A DNA stretch of 54,900 bases. Origin: Cystobacterineae bacterium (GTDB lineage Bacteria > Myxococcota > Myxococcia > Myxococcales > Myxococcaceae). The stretch's first letter is position 1, and the number at the start of each line of letters is the position of its first letter. Below are positions 1 to 9,068 of this stretch, piece after piece. The translations under genes and the position numbers were made by a program. Under the pieces are notes generated by a model, which was not told the DNA's origin, ran no database searches, and saw only the letters and a list, made by a program, of their open reading frames with translations. The DNA lies in NCBI GenBank assembly GCA_009782175.1, contig WRKR01000018.1, positions 1 through 54,900 on the forward strand, in the 5' to 3' direction.

Positions 1-10
1 GCTCAGGTCA

Positions 11-24
11 TGCACTTAAGTGCA
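11..24. repeat. 14-bp perfect palindrome
   Basis: The bases TGCACTTAAGTGCA read the same on both strands. The palindrome lies upstream of the first gene and could be a binding site for a dimeric regulator, or chance. Nothing else is recognisable in the first 80 bases. Confidence 0.3.
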
Positions 25-82
25 CTCCCATCGCGCCTGACCCTCGGGACTTAGGCCTCGCCCGCCTCGACCTCATGCCAAA

Positions 83-700
83 TTGAAACCGGTCTGGAGA
101 ATCAAATCAGTTCTAAGTAAAATCGGTCTATATGTCCTCCCCCTATTTAAGCCAAGAGGCCCCCTTTTGAAAAGCTATAGCATGCATTCCGTTATGGGTG
201 CCGCCAACAGGGCTGTCGCGCTCGCATGCCAGTGGATGCGCCAACAATGCCCGACAGCCTTCATCCACAATGTGCAGGAGGAGCCGCGCTTTCAACGCCT
301 GGGGGTCGACCTGCTCTGGGAAAAACAGGAGGAAACTCTCGGTGTGGAGGTGAAGGGCGACCGCAGCCGAGGCCAACGCTTCTTCTTCGAGTTGGTCAGC
401 AACTTCGAAAAAAATACGCCTGGCTGCTTCCTCTATTCCAAGGCCGATTGGATGCTATATGTCTTCCTCCCCTTGCGCCGCCTCTATGCTCTACACCTCC
501 CTTCAGCCAGAAACTGGCTCCTCCCTCTGGCCAAAAACTTTCCCCTGCACAAAACACATACCCGGGTGGGCCCCATTGCTTATACTACCCTGGGCTTGGC
601 CGTCCCCGTTAAGGCCCTCTTGCAAGCCCTCCCCCATACCCGCGCCTGGCAACAACACACAGAAGCCTTCTCCCCCTATGGGCCCTCAACCCCTATGTAG
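83..700 (+). CDS. PD-(D/E)xK nuclease-like hypothetical protein
   Basis: A 205-residue protein if it starts at the TTG at 83, or 172 residues from the ATG at 182; neither has a convincing ribosome site. A helix (about residues 40-55) is followed by strands carrying D76 ('GVDLLW') and E89-x-K91 ('VEVKGD'). This D...ExK arrangement fits the core of the PD-(D/E)xK fold used by restriction-type and repair nucleases, and a Trp/Tyr-rich half follows. The fold is inferred from motif spacing; substrate and role are unknown. It lies 67 bases upstream of clpS on the same strand with no shared function evident. It could also be a degenerate, non-catalytic member of the fold. Confidence 0.5.
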   Translation: MKPVWRIKSVLSKIGLYVLPLFKPRGPLLKSYSMHSVMGAANRAVALACQWMRQQCPTAFIHNVQEEPRFQRLGVDLLWEKQEETLGVEVKGDRSRGQRFFFELVSNFEKNTPGCFLYSKADWMLYVFLPLRRLYALHLPSARNWLLPLAKNFPLHKTHTRVGPIAYTTLGLAVPVKALLQALPHTRAWQQHTEAFSPYGPSTPM

Positions 701-767
701 CCCTCAACCCATAGGCAGCCCTCAAAAACCCGCCCAAAGCGCATATAAAAAAAGCTAAAAGGCCCCT

Positions 768-1097
768 ATGCCCATTTCCTCTCCCACCAGCCCCAGCATT
801 GAGACGGCCATTGAGGTTGAGCAGAGGGCTCAACTTAAAAAACCCCCTCTCTATAAAGTGCTCATCCACAACGACCATTATACCACCATGGATTTTGTCG
901 TCCGGGTTTTAATGGACATTTTCCATAAACCCGAAAATGAGGCCGTTGAAACCATGTGGAAGGTGCACCTCAAGGGCATTGGCCTGGCGGGCGTTTATAC
1001 TCGAGAAATTGCTGAAACCAAAGTGGAGTGTGCCCAGGCCTTGGCCATCGCACATGAGTTCCCCTTGCGTTTGAGCATGGAGCCGGAGGAGCCTTAA
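768..1097 (+). CDS. clpS: ClpS, adaptor of the ClpAP protease
   Basis: ClpS is the N-end-rule adaptor that binds N-terminal aromatic or Leu residues of substrates and delivers them to the N-domain of ClpA in the cytoplasm. The 109-residue protein has the normal length and the family core: 'YKVLIHNDHYTTMDFVV' around residues 29-45 (the N-D-x-x-T-T/M region lines the N-degron pocket), then 'VHLKGIGLAGVYTREIAETK' where most homologues have H-x-x-G-x-x-x-x-G-x-Y/F-x-x-E-x-A-E. The N-terminal 20 residues are variable, as usual. clpA follows 2 bases after the stop, and the end of clpS carries its ribosome site, so the two are co-translated. Identification is secure. Confidence 0.97.
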   Translation: MPISSPTSPSIETAIEVEQRAQLKKPPLYKVLIHNDHYTTMDFVVRVLMDIFHKPENEAVETMWKVHLKGIGLAGVYTREIAETKVECAQALAIAHEFPLRLSMEPEEP

Positions 1098-1099
1098 GC

Positions 1100-3364
1100 T
1101 TGTTCTTCACCGAAGAGTTGCATAGGGGCATAGGCAAAGCCCAGGCGTTGGCCAAGGCCATGCGGCATGAGTATCTCACGCTGGAGCATCTGCTGTGGGG
1201 CTTGCTTTCTTCCACACGCTGCGCAGAGGCACTTGGCGCTTGCGGTGTTAAAATTCCAAAACTCTCAGAGCGCCTCTCCACCTTCCTTGAAAATACGGTG
1301 CAAAAGCTTCCTCCCAACTCAAAACGTGGGCTGCAGCATACGCCCAGTGTGGAGCGCGTCTTGCAACAGGCCGCCTTGCACTCCCTCTCGGCCAACCAAA
1401 AACATACGGAGGCCACGGACGTCCTCATTGCCCTCTTCCAAGAGAAGGACTCGCACGCCCTCTATTTCCTTGAGGAGGAGGGCCTTAAGCGCTTGGCTCT
1501 GCTCAACTATGTCTCCCATGGCTATGTTTCCCATGGCATGGCCGCCGCCTCCATGGCCAAAGCAGAGGCAGAAAAAAAAGGCGCAGAAGAAAATGAAAAG
1601 CCCACCCACTCCCCCTTGCAAAACTATTGCGTGGACTTGGTGGCCCAAGCCAAAGCCCAAGGCATTGACACACTCATTGGACGCAAGGCAGAGCTTCAGC
1701 GGACTTTGCAGGTGCTTTGCCGAAGGAAAAAAAACAACCCCCTCTATATTGGGGAGCCCGGTGTGGGCAAAACGGCCATTGCAGAGGGCCTGGCCAAAAA
1801 AATTGCTGAAGGAGAAGTGCCTGAAACTTTCAAAAATGCCCACCTCTTCTCCTTGGATTTGGGGGCACTCCTTGCCGGCACCCAATTCCGCGGACAGTTT
1901 GAAGAGAGGCTTAAGGCCGTTATTGCGGCATTGTTGGCTAAACCCAATGCCATTTTGTTTGTGGATGAAATACACACCCTTGTCGGCGCAGGCTCCACCC
2001 AGGGCTCCTTGTTGGATGCTTCCAACCTCTTAAAGCCCGCCCTCAACCAAGGCAAACTCCGGTGCATTGGCGCTACCACCTATCAGGAGTATAAAAATGC
2101 CTTTGAGCGCGACAAAGCCCTCTCCAGAAGGTTTCAACCCATTGAGGTGGCCCAGCCTTCCATTGAAGAAACCATTGCTATACTCCAGGGGCTCCTCCCT
2201 CAATATGAGGCCCACCACGGCATCCCCTATGAGGCCGCTGCCGTTGAAGCCGCAGCCCACCTCTCTGCCACATATATGAATGACAGGTTTTTGCCCGACA
2301 AAGCCATTGATGTGGTGGATGAGGCCGGCGCCAGAGAAAAACTCAAAGCCCCCAAGGAGCGCGCCCGCAGCATTGGCGTGCAACACGTTGAAGCTGTGGT
2401 CGCCGACATGGCCAAAATCCCCCCGCAAACAGTGGCCGCTGATGAAGCACAAAAATTGCGCGAGCTTGAGAATACGCTCCAAAAAACCATTTTTGGACAG
2501 GATGAAGCCATTGCCAGCCTCTCTGCCTCCATTAAATTGGCCCGCTCCGGCCTGCGTGCTCCCCATAAACCCATAGGTTGCTTCCTCTTTTCAGGACCTA
2601 CGGGCGTTGGCAAAACAGAGCTTTCCAAACAGCTGGCGCAGGCGCTGGGTGTGGAGTTTCTGCGCTTTGACATGTCCGAGTATGCCGAGCGCCACACGGT
2701 TTCCAGGCTTATTGGCGCGCCTCCAGGCTATGTGGGCTTTGATCAGGGGGGCTTGCTGACGGATGCCGTGCGCAAACACCCTCATGCCGTTCTGGTGTTG
2801 GATGAAATAGAGAAGGCCCATGCGGAGCTCTATAACCTGCTGCTGCAGGTTATGGATCATGCCACGCTGACCGACAACAACGGACGCAAAGCGGACTTTC
2901 GCAATGTTGTCCTCATTATGACGACCAATGCGGGCGCCAACGAGGCCCAATATAAGTCCCTCGGCTTTGGACAACACAGCACGCACAATATGCAGCTGGC
3001 CAAAAAAGCCATTGAGCAGACTTTTTCCCCCGAGTTTAGAAACCGCTTGGATGCCTGGCTGGTGTTTTCCGCCCTCTCCATGGACTCTATTTTTAAAATT
3101 GTCGACAAAGAGTTGGCTCAACTCAACGCAAAACTGCATGAGAAAAACCTCCGCCTCCACCTGACGGACGCCGCACGCCTTCACCTTGCCCAAACAGGCT
3201 TCCAACCCGAGTTTGGCGCAAGGCCCCTCTCCAGAGTTATAGAAAAACAACTCAAACTCCCCCTCGCAGAAGCCATTTTGTCTGGAAAACTCCAAAACGG
3301 AGGAGAAGCCCTCGCCTATATGGATGAAGAGAAGGCCAACATTCAACTTAAACTCTCTCCATAG
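1100..3364 (+). CDS. clpA: ClpA, AAA+ unfoldase of ClpAP
   Basis: ATP-driven hexameric unfoldase that threads substrates, including those handed over by ClpS, into ClpP. The 754 residues have the ClpA length and order: N-domain (about 1-140), D1 AAA+ with Walker A GEPGVGKT (218-225) and Walker B 'ILFVDEIH', and D2 with GPTGVGKT (499-506) and '[11 protein letters not shown]', ending in the '[10 protein letters not shown]' sensor-2 helix. It lacks the long middle domain of ClpB. Translation starts at TTG 1100, preceded by GGAGGA inside the clpS end. An oddity is the doubled pentapeptide YVSHG (137-146), a 15-bp tandem duplication in the N-domain/D1 linker. All tyrosine codons I checked are TAT. 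No clpP is in the window. Confidence 0.97.
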   Translation: MFFTEELHRGIGKAQALAKAMRHEYLTLEHLLWGLLSSTRCAEALGACGVKIPKLSERLSTFLENTVQKLPPNSKRGLQHTPSVERVLQQAALHSLSANQKHTEATDVLIALFQEKDSHALYFLEEEGLKRLALLNYVSHGYVSHGMAAASMAKAEAEKKGAEENEKPTHSPLQNYCVDLVAQAKAQGIDTLIGRKAELQRTLQVLCRRKKNNPLYIGEPGVGKTAIAEGLAKKIAEGEVPETFKNAHLFSLDLGALLAGTQFRGQFEERLKAVIAALLAKPNAILFVDEIHTLVGAGSTQGSLLDASNLLKPALNQGKLRCIGATTYQEYKNAFERDKALSRRFQPIEVAQPSIEETIAILQGLLPQYEAHHGIPYEAAAVEAAAHLSATYMNDRFLPDKAIDVVDEAGAREKLKAPKERARSIGVQHVEAVVADMAKIPPQTVAADEAQKLRELENTLQKTIFGQDEAIASLSASIKLARSGLRAPHKPIGCFLFSGPTGVGKTELSKQLAQALGVEFLRFDMSEYAERHTVSRLIGAPPGYVGFDQGGLLTDAVRKHPHAVLVLDEIEKAHAELYNLLLQVMDHATLTDNNGRKADFRNVVLIMTTNAGANEAQYKSLGFGQHSTHNMQLAKKAIEQTFSPEFRNRLDAWLVFSALSMDSIFKIVDKELAQLNAKLHEKNLRLHLTDAARLHLAQTGFQPEFGARPLSRVIEKQLKLPLAEAILSGKLQNGGEALAYMDEEKANIQLKLSP

Positions 3365-3450
3365 CTGCTACTTGAAAAACATGCGCGCCGGCACTCTACC
3401 TTTAAGCTGAGGGTTTTATTGTTTTTGGGTTTGGGTTTGGTTTTTGCTAC

Positions 3451-3525
3451 ATAATGTCATCAAATATTGACATTTTGTCGCTTAAAACATAACATAATGT
3501 CAGGTTTTCTTGACATTTGGGTGCA
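3451..3525 (+). repeat. Dispersed TGACATT/AATGTCA repeat, copy 1
   Basis: The convergent gap between clpA and the next gene holds a string of alternating AATGTCA and TGACATT heptamers. From 3468 to 3525 it matches the reverse complement of 53443-53500 at about 50 of 58 positions by hand alignment. The left part (AATGTCA, 7-8 bases, TTGACATT) is an extra inverted pair. It encodes nothing. It could be a small non-autonomous mobile element, a recombination site or a protein-binding array. Confidence 0.75.
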
Positions 3526-3533
3526 GGGGAGCC

Positions 3534-5120
3534 TCAAGTGGAAGCGGCCTCATTTTTCCCGAGTGGGCATAGGGGTAGGCCTTCCAGGGGCAAGCCAAAA
3601 AGCTCCTGTGGGGAGTTGGCGGCGTCGAGTTCTGCGTGCAACAGCTCCAAGCAGCTCAGCGCCATTTCCCTGGCTTCTTCAAACAAGGGCTCTTTCAGCA
3701 GCATGGCCTGTGCAAACTCCGTTGAAAGCGCTGCAAAAGCTGAAGCATATAGCTTGGCTTCCAGGCTTTTGAGGTTTTCTGTGGGGAAGGGCTTGGGCAG
3801 CACTTTTCCCTCAACAACAAAATGGGCCAGGGCTGAGCAAAAAAAACGCTCAGGGCGCAGCAGCTTCAACTCCACGCCAAAAGGCAGCAGGGCTTTTTGT
3901 GGCTCATTGTGGTGCAGGGCTGCCATTATGGCCATTTGTCGCTTGGCTTTTTCAAGCTGTGCTTGGGCCAAAGCAATGTCAGCCAAAGTTTTAAACATCA
4001 CTCTCTTCCCCTCTTTCCACAGCAAAGGGCGCTTTAAACCCAGGGCAGAGAGGCTGGGGTATAACGCCTCCAGAGTCCACCACAGGCCTTGCCATTGTGC
4101 CAGGTGTTGTGCATGAGGCGCCTTGCCTATGCCATTGAGGCTGTATTTTAAGTCCAATGTTAAAGAGAGGCCCACCTGAAAAATTTTCTGAAGCCCAAAC
4201 TGCCGGCATGCTTTGTCTATCCAACAGGCTTGGCCTGAGGTTATATAATGCAACCCCAAGTTTAAATAGTCGCGTGCTTGGCAGCTTAAGTCATAAATGG
4301 TTTCAGCATCCCACAGCTCTGTCTCTTCGGCCACCAAAAAGCCATTCACCAAATAGCGGGCCTCCGCTTCAAGCTGAATGCGCTGCTCTCCAGAAAGCGC
4401 TTTAAACCCTTCTTCAAAAAAATTTTCACTCACCTCCACCAGGGAGGGTGTTTGAGGAGCCAAAAGGTATTTTTTTATATCCACCCGGGCAAAGAGGGAG
4501 GCTGCGCGTTCCCTGGAGGGGAAACCCAAATCCGCCAAACGTGCGTTGCGGAAAAAATAAGCCCCCTCCTCCAACTCAGAAGGCAAACTCCAACGCACCG
4601 CCTCCAAAAAACGCCTAAAGCCCAGTGCGCTCCTCCCCATCCATATTTCAATCATGCGGCGCATAACATGCTGCGCATCCCCCGTCACCAAAAACTCCAA
4701 ACGCAAATGGCCATCCAAGGTTTCCATAAACTCTAAAGAAGGATCTTCCTCGTCGCTTTCTGCCTGCTTTATGTTGAGCGATCTCAAAAAAATAAGCTCT
4801 ATAAACTCTGCACCCAAAGCCTGTATTTTGGCCCAAAAAGCCTCTTCATCCTCACCCAATGCTGCCCTAAGCCACACCATGAGCGGGTTCAGCTGAAACC
4901 TGTCTCCCCGCCAGGCCACAAAATCCATAAGGGCAGAAAATTGCCCGGGCGCCATGCATTGCACCAACTCCAGAGCATCTTCAAGCCCCAGGCTGTTGAT
5001 CAGCCCATATAACTCCTCTGGTGGAAAACGCTTGAGTTGCTCCGGGTTGTCAAGCAAAGCATGGGCTTGGGCCCTGAGGGGACGTTTCCTTTGCTGAGGT
5101 TCTAAATGGCTATTGTCCAC
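3534..5120 (-). CDS. DUF6178-family-like cytoplasmic protein
   Basis: A 528-residue, Leu- and acid-rich helical protein with no signal peptide or membrane segment. The opening, where 'LLDNPEQLKRFPPEELYGLI' leads into a 'GLEDALELV' block and a 'FMDF..WRGDRF' stretch, resembles from memory the DUF6178 proteins that are common in deltaproteobacteria. No catalytic motif is visible and the function is unknown. The gene is monocistronic on the minus strand, convergent with clpA, and followed downstream by the dispersed repeat at 3451. The family name is my recollection; the alternative is an unassigned lineage-specific protein. Confidence 0.6.
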   Translation of the reverse strand: MDNSHLEPQQRKRPLRAQAHALLDNPEQLKRFPPEELYGLINSLGLEDALELVQCMAPGQFSALMDFVAWRGDRFQLNPLMVWLRAALGEDEEAFWAKIQALGAEFIELIFLRSLNIKQAESDEEDPSLEFMETLDGHLRLEFLVTGDAQHVMRRMIEIWMGRSALGFRRFLEAVRWSLPSELEEGAYFFRNARLADLGFPSRERAASLFARVDIKKYLLAPQTPSLVEVSENFFEEGFKALSGEQRIQLEAEARYLVNGFLVAEETELWDAETIYDLSCQARDYLNLGLHYITSGQACWIDKACRQFGLQKIFQVGLSLTLDLKYSLNGIGKAPHAQHLAQWQGLWWTLEALYPSLSALGLKRPLLWKEGKRVMFKTLADIALAQAQLEKAKRQMAIMAALHHNEPQKALLPFGVELKLLRPERFFCSALAHFVVEGKVLPKPFPTENLKSLEAKLYASAFAALSTEFAQAMLLKEPLFEEAREMALSCLELLHAELDAANSPQELFGLPLEGLPLCPLGKNEAAST

Positions 5121-5188
5121 ACCTCAACCCTATCCCAATTAAAAAGGCATGTGGGGGCTTTCTGCCACGGGAAGCCGCTAACAACAAG

Positions 5189-5830
5189 CTAGGCCACCGT
5201 TTGCAAAATGCTTTCCCAAAGCAACTCAAGCCCCTGCTTTTCTCTGGCAGATATGGCAAAAACAGCTTCTCGAGGCAGGCTCAACATGCGGGCAATGCGC
5301 TCCATCTGCAGCTTCCTTTGCACCTTGGGCAGCTTGTCCATTTTCGTCGCCACAAGCAACAGGCGTGCCGGGCTTTGCTCAAGCAACTCTAAAATGCGCA
5401 AATCCGCTGCCGTCAACCCTACCTTGGCGTCTATAAGCCAAACCATCAGCTTCAGGCAAAAGCTGCGCTGCATATAGGCGCTGAGCATGTGCCGAAAATG
5501 TTTTGCTTCAGCTTTGGAAACTTTTGCATAGCCATAGCCGGGCAAATCCACCAAACGCAGACAATGCTTTTGGGGGCCTCTATATAACTCCACCTCAAAA
5601 AAATTAATGAGGCGCGTCCTCCCCGGAGTACGTGAAACACGCGCCAGCTTGGAAGCCCCTGTCAAAACATTCAACAGGGAGGATTTGCCTACGTTGGAGC
5701 GCCCAACAAAGGCAATTTCGGGCAGCACAGAAGCAGGAAAATGCGTCTCTTGGGTGGCTGACAAAACAAAATCCGCCCGCACCACCCTGGGTTTATGGGG
5801 AACGTTTGTGTCCATGCGTCCAATGCTCAA
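5189..5830 (-). CDS. engB: EngB/YsxC ribosome-biogenesis GTPase
   Basis: A small essential GTPase that acts in assembly of the large ribosomal subunit. The 213 residues show all G motifs: G1 GRSNVGKS (43-50), the switch region 'SRTPGRTRLINFF', G3 'DLPGYGYAKV' typical of EngB, and G4 'ATKMDKL'. An alternative start ATG lies at 5815. The 5' end overlaps the end of the upstream cytochrome gene by 38 bases (or 23 from the second start), so translation is probably coupled although the functions are unrelated. Confidence 0.96.
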   Translation of the reverse strand: MSIGRMDTNVPHKPRVVRADFVLSATQETHFPASVLPEIAFVGRSNVGKSSLLNVLTGASKLARVSRTPGRTRLINFFEVELYRGPQKHCLRLVDLPGYGYAKVSKAEAKHFRHMLSAYMQRSFCLKLMVWLIDAKVGLTAADLRILELLEQSPARLLLVATKMDKLPKVQRKLQMERIARMLSLPREAVFAISAREKQGLELLWESILQTVA

Positions 5831-6254
5831 TGGCCTTCAATTTCTTTTTAAAGTCAAACTCCTCCAGGGAAGGCTCAAAACCATCATGGCAGTTGCGGCA
5901 TGTCTTTTCGGATGGATCTACCAGCCCCACCAAACGCGAAAGCTCCTCATCCTTCATCACAAAACTCTTGGAATAGTGCTGGCCCCCTCCATGGCAGGAC
6001 TCACAACCTACACCCGGTTGGGCTTGGCTCGTCCAGGCAGGTGCATGGCATGAGAGACAGCGCGGATCCTTTCGCTGCTCAGGTTTGAGCCCCTCCATGG
6101 CACGCGCGTGTGCAGAGCTTTTCCATTGAGCATAAGCCTTGGGGTGGCAAGATTGACATGTCTCCGGGCCTACAAACTCATCGGCCAAAGTCGACGGCTT
6201 AAAACACAAAAGCAACCCAAAAAACAAAGCCAAACGGACAAAACGCATCCTCAT
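5793..6254 (-). CDS. Exported tetrahaem c-type cytochrome
   Basis: A 153-residue protein starting at the ATG at 6254 (another ATG at 6248); a longer reading to 6320 would put junk ahead of the signal peptide. The N-terminus has a signal peptide ('RLALFFGLLLCF') cleaved around 'TLADE'. Four CxxCH haem-binding motifs follow: CQSCH, CLSCH, CESCH and CRNCH. The pattern 'ETCQSCHPKAYAQWKSSAHARAM' is like the cytochrome c-554/multihaem family of deltaproteobacteria. It is probably a periplasmic electron carrier, partner unknown. The 3' end overlaps engB. A secretory gene driving an essential GTPase is unusual. Confidence 0.88.
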   Translation of the reverse strand: MRMRFVRLALFFGLLLCFKPSTLADEFVGPETCQSCHPKAYAQWKSSAHARAMEGLKPEQRKDPRCLSCHAPAWTSQAQPGVGCESCHGGGQHYSKSFVMKDEELSRLVGLVDPSEKTCRNCHDGFEPSLEEFDFKKKLKAIEHWTHGHKRSP

Positions 6255-6372
6255 GGGTTTAGCAATGAGTTGACAAAACAGCAACTCGCAAATAACCCAT
6301 AAAACCCAAACTTGCCTCATAAGGAAAGCATGTCAAAATAAAGTCGGCCCACAATATAATGGAGGCGGCTTT

Positions 6373-7050
6373 ATGCTTAACAGCCCTCAACAATCCGCAC
6401 CCTGCCCGCATGAGCACGCCATGCGTACCCTTGTTATTGGGCTTACGGGGGGGATCGCCACGGGAAAAACAACGGCAGCTCGCTATTTGCGCCATTTCGG
6501 GTTTGGCATTATGGATGCAGATGGCTTGGCCAGAACGGTTTTTGAGGAGCACTTTTCGGAAATAAGGCGCCTTTTCCCCAAAATTGCAGCACACTCCATG
6601 GACGCGTTTCGCCAACACCTGGGTGAAGAAATTTTTGCAAAACCAGAAGCACGGCACACCCTCAATGCTTTCATGCTTCCGGCCATTCGCAGGCTTATGC
6701 AAAAACAACAGCAACAATTTGAAGCAGAAAATGTGGCTATCGCTTTCTATGATGCGCCCTTGCTTTTTGAAACAGGCGGGGATGCGCTCCTCAAGGCCAC
6801 TTTGTTAATTTATGCGCCCTATCCAATGCAGCTTCAGCGCCTCATGGAGCGCAATGCCTATTCCAAAAAACATGCCCTTGAGCGCATTGGCGCTCAAATG
6901 GACATTGAAAGCAAAAAACAGCGCGCAACCTGGGTTGTCGAAAACCTCACCAGCCCGGAGGAGCTGCACCGCAAACTTGACCAATGGAGAGAAAAAGAGT
7001 TGAGCGCTTTCCTTTTGAAAGAAAAAAATAAGCAGCCCAAAGCGGGCTAA
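6373..7050 (+). CDS. coaE: Dephospho-CoA kinase
   Basis: Last step of coenzyme A synthesis: phosphorylation of the 3'-OH of dephospho-CoA by ATP. The P-loop GGIATGKT is at residues 26-33, followed by the substrate-binding 'DADGLAR', the 'DAPLLFETG' segment and a lid region rich in Arg ('QRLMERN'). Length 225 is near the family's usual 200-210. GGAGG at 6361 sits 7 bases before ATG 6373, supporting this start over ATG 6421, though the first 16 residues are not conserved family sequence. The gene overlaps the convergent next gene by 4 bases at the stop. It is divergent from the cytochrome gene across a short promoter region. Confidence 0.95.
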   Translation: MLNSPQQSAPCPHEHAMRTLVIGLTGGIATGKTTAARYLRHFGFGIMDADGLARTVFEEHFSEIRRLFPKIAAHSMDAFRQHLGEEIFAKPEARHTLNAFMLPAIRRLMQKQQQQFEAENVAIAFYDAPLLFETGGDALLKATLLIYAPYPMQLQRLMERNAYSKKHALERIGAQMDIESKKQRATWVVENLTSPEELHRKLDQWREKELSAFLLKEKNKQPKAG

Positions 7051-7697
7051 CGGGCAATGTCAATAACGCCCTTCTCAAACAGCTGGACGAGTATACGCGC
7101 TAGCTCCAAACGCGGTATTTCAGGAAGAGAAAGCAAATGGCTCAAACTCGTCCGCCCATCCATCTTGCCCAAAACAAAACCCGCTTTGCTCTCCAGGTTG
7201 AGCCACAGTATTTCTTCATCACGCAATTTAACAAAAGGAATGGCTTCCAAATTCCCCAACCTGGATTCCAACATCACCAACAAAGTCGCCTCCGTGCGCA
7301 ACCTCAGTTGCAATATCTGCGGGTGCTCCGGAACCAACTCCGCTGCTTTGAGTATAAGCTCCATGGCGCCACTGTGGTTATCCAACTCCAACATCCTTGT
7401 CGCTTTTTCCAATAAGGCATTTGCCTCATTCAGTCGATCATCCAGCCACTGCACCGCAGGGAAGCGATCTGTGGGAAACCCCTCTGCAGCTAAACCGGGT
7501 GTCATCAACACAGCTTCACCAACCTCCTCCATGGCCGGCACCTCCTGGGCTTCAACCACATGTGGCTCCTCTCGCTCTTCAACCTTCTCCAAAGCCACAT
7601 GAAAAACCTTCCGCTCACTCACCCAGTCTTCTGGTGAAACCTCCTGGATAACCGCATTCACCTCACCCGGGTTGCTTAAGTGTTTTTTTTCGGGCAT
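7047..7697 (-). CDS. Myxobacterial-type hypothetical protein
   Basis: 216 residues, soluble, no signal. The first 85 residues are acidic and of low complexity. A helical TPR-like piece ('LLEKATRMLELDNHSGAMELILKAA', split over helices near 93-118) follows. The C-terminal 50 residues contain 'GFVLGKMDGRTSLSHLL...RILVQLFEKGVI', a module I recall at the ends of many uncharacterised myxobacterial and deltaproteobacterial regulatory proteins. The function is unknown; the module might bind partners in signalling complexes. It converges on coaE with a 4-base overlap of stops. The 153 bases upstream to argD show nothing recognisable. Confidence 0.6.
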   Translation of the reverse strand: MPEKKHLSNPGEVNAVIQEVSPEDWVSERKVFHVALEKVEEREEPHVVEAQEVPAMEEVGEAVLMTPGLAAEGFPTDRFPAVQWLDDRLNEANALLEKATRMLELDNHSGAMELILKAAELVPEHPQILQLRLRTEATLLVMLESRLGNLEAIPFVKLRDEEILWLNLESKAGFVLGKMDGRTSLSHLLSLPEIPRLELARILVQLFEKGVIDIAR

Positions 7698-7850
7698 ATA
7701 AAACCCTCATTCGCTCTCTCGTTGATCTCCCCAACTTCACACAACACGGCTTCCTCCAGCAAAGTGGAAAAGCCTTAAGGCTCCATTCCAACAGGCTCCA
7801 TAGCAAACCACCTCAGCCTCAATAGCATATTCAACTTTCACAAAAAACTG

Positions 7851-9062
7851 CTAAAGCTGTGAAAGCGCCCTTTCAAAAGCCACCATCCCCTCTTCCAACT
7901 CCCGCTCCTCAAGCAGCAAAGAGGGTGCGAAACGGACTGTGTTTTCCCCAGCCGGAATGGCCAAAAGGGAAGCTTCTCTGCAAAAAGCAAGGGTTGGGCC
8001 TATGGGGAAATAAAACTCTATGCCCTTGAGCAACCCTCTTCCGCGCACCTCTTTAATGAACTTTGGAAACCGGCGCTGAGTCTCAAGCAAACGCTGCTGA
8101 AACACTTCTCCTTTGCGCGCAACCTCTCCAAGCATACCCTCTTGCAACAATATGTCCACAACCGCAGAGCCCACAGCCGTCGCCACGGGGTTTCCTCCAA
8201 AGGTGGAGCCGTGGCTCCCCGGAGGAAGCGAAGCCGCCAGCTCTGCATGGCAAACCATGGCTCCTATAGGAAGGCCATTGCTTAAAGACTTTGCCAAAGA
8301 AAAGGCCGAAGGCAAAACCCCCTCATGCTGAAAACCCAGAAACTCGCCTGTACGCCCTATGCCTGTTTGGATTTCATCCACCAACAAAAGCAAGCCCCGC
8401 ACCTCACACAGCTGGCTTAAGGCTTTTAAAAACCCTGCTGGTGCCTCCCTCACCCCGCTCTCACCTTGAATGGGCTCTACCAAAATGGCCGCCGTCCGAG
8501 GAGTAATGGCCGCTTCTAGTGCCCCTATGTCGCCAAAAGGCACATGTATAAAACCCGTGGGCAAAGGCTCAAAACCCTGCTTGTGCTTCTCTTGCCCCGT
8601 CGCCGCAACCGTCGCCAAAGTCCGACCATGGAAAGAGCCTTCAAATGAAATAACCTCATAGCGCTCCGGGTTTCCCCTGTCCTTGTGCACGCGGCGCGCA
8701 AGCTTCAGCATGGCTTCGTTGGCTTCAGCTCCAGAGTTGCAAAAGAAAACAGCAGCCTTGGGAAAACCGGAAGCCTTCGCCAACTTCTGGGCCAACTCCA
8801 CTTGAGGCTGCGTGTGGAAGTGGTTAGAAGCGTGCCACAACAACTCCAACTGCCGCTTCGCAACTTCAACAAGCTGGGGGTGGCAATGCCCCAGGGCGCA
8901 TGTGGCTACGCCGCCCATAAAATCCAAATAGCGCTTCCCCTGCGCATCCCAAACATAGGCGCCTTCACCACGGAGCAGCGCCACAGGCTGCCTGGAATAG
9001 TTGTGAAGCAAATATTCGTCCGCTTTCATCATAATGCTTGGGTTGTCAGCCATGGAGATCAC
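7851..9062 (-). CDS. argD: Acetylornithine/succinyldiaminopimelate aminotransferase
   Basis: PLP-dependent class III aminotransferase of arginine (and possibly lysine) synthesis, converting N-acetylglutamate semialdehyde to N-acetylornithine. The 403 residues carry 'NSGAEANEAMLKLAR', 'EGSFHGRT' (141-148), 'VDEIQTGIGRTG' (228-239, PLP-pocket Asp) and the Schiff-base lysine K258 in 'SLAKSLSNGLPIGAM'. The GTG at 9062 gives the full frame; an in-frame ATG three codons later (9053) is an alternative. It begins 6 bases after hslU ends, so argD is the third gene of an hslV-hslU-argD unit. ArgD and ornithine aminotransferase are hard to separate, but the length and motifs favour ArgD. Confidence 0.9.
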   Translation of the reverse strand: MISMADNPSIMMKADEYLLHNYSRQPVALLRGEGAYVWDAQGKRYLDFMGGVATCALGHCHPQLVEVAKRQLELLWHASNHFHTQPQVELAQKLAKASGFPKAAVFFCNSGAEANEAMLKLARRVHKDRGNPERYEVISFEGSFHGRTLATVAATGQEKHKQGFEPLPTGFIHVPFGDIGALEAAITPRTAAILVEPIQGESGVREAPAGFLKALSQLCEVRGLLLLVDEIQTGIGRTGEFLGFQHEGVLPSAFSLAKSLSNGLPIGAMVCHAELAASLPPGSHGSTFGGNPVATAVGSAVVDILLQEGMLGEVARKGEVFQQRLLETQRRFPKFIKEVRGRGLLKGIEFYFPIGPTLAFCREASLLAIPAGENTVRFAPSLLLEERELEEGMVAFERALSQL

Positions 9063-9068
9063 AAAAAG

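Noticed and set aside
83-700. Restriction-modification locus
   Set aside because: No methyltransferase or specificity gene is adjacent.
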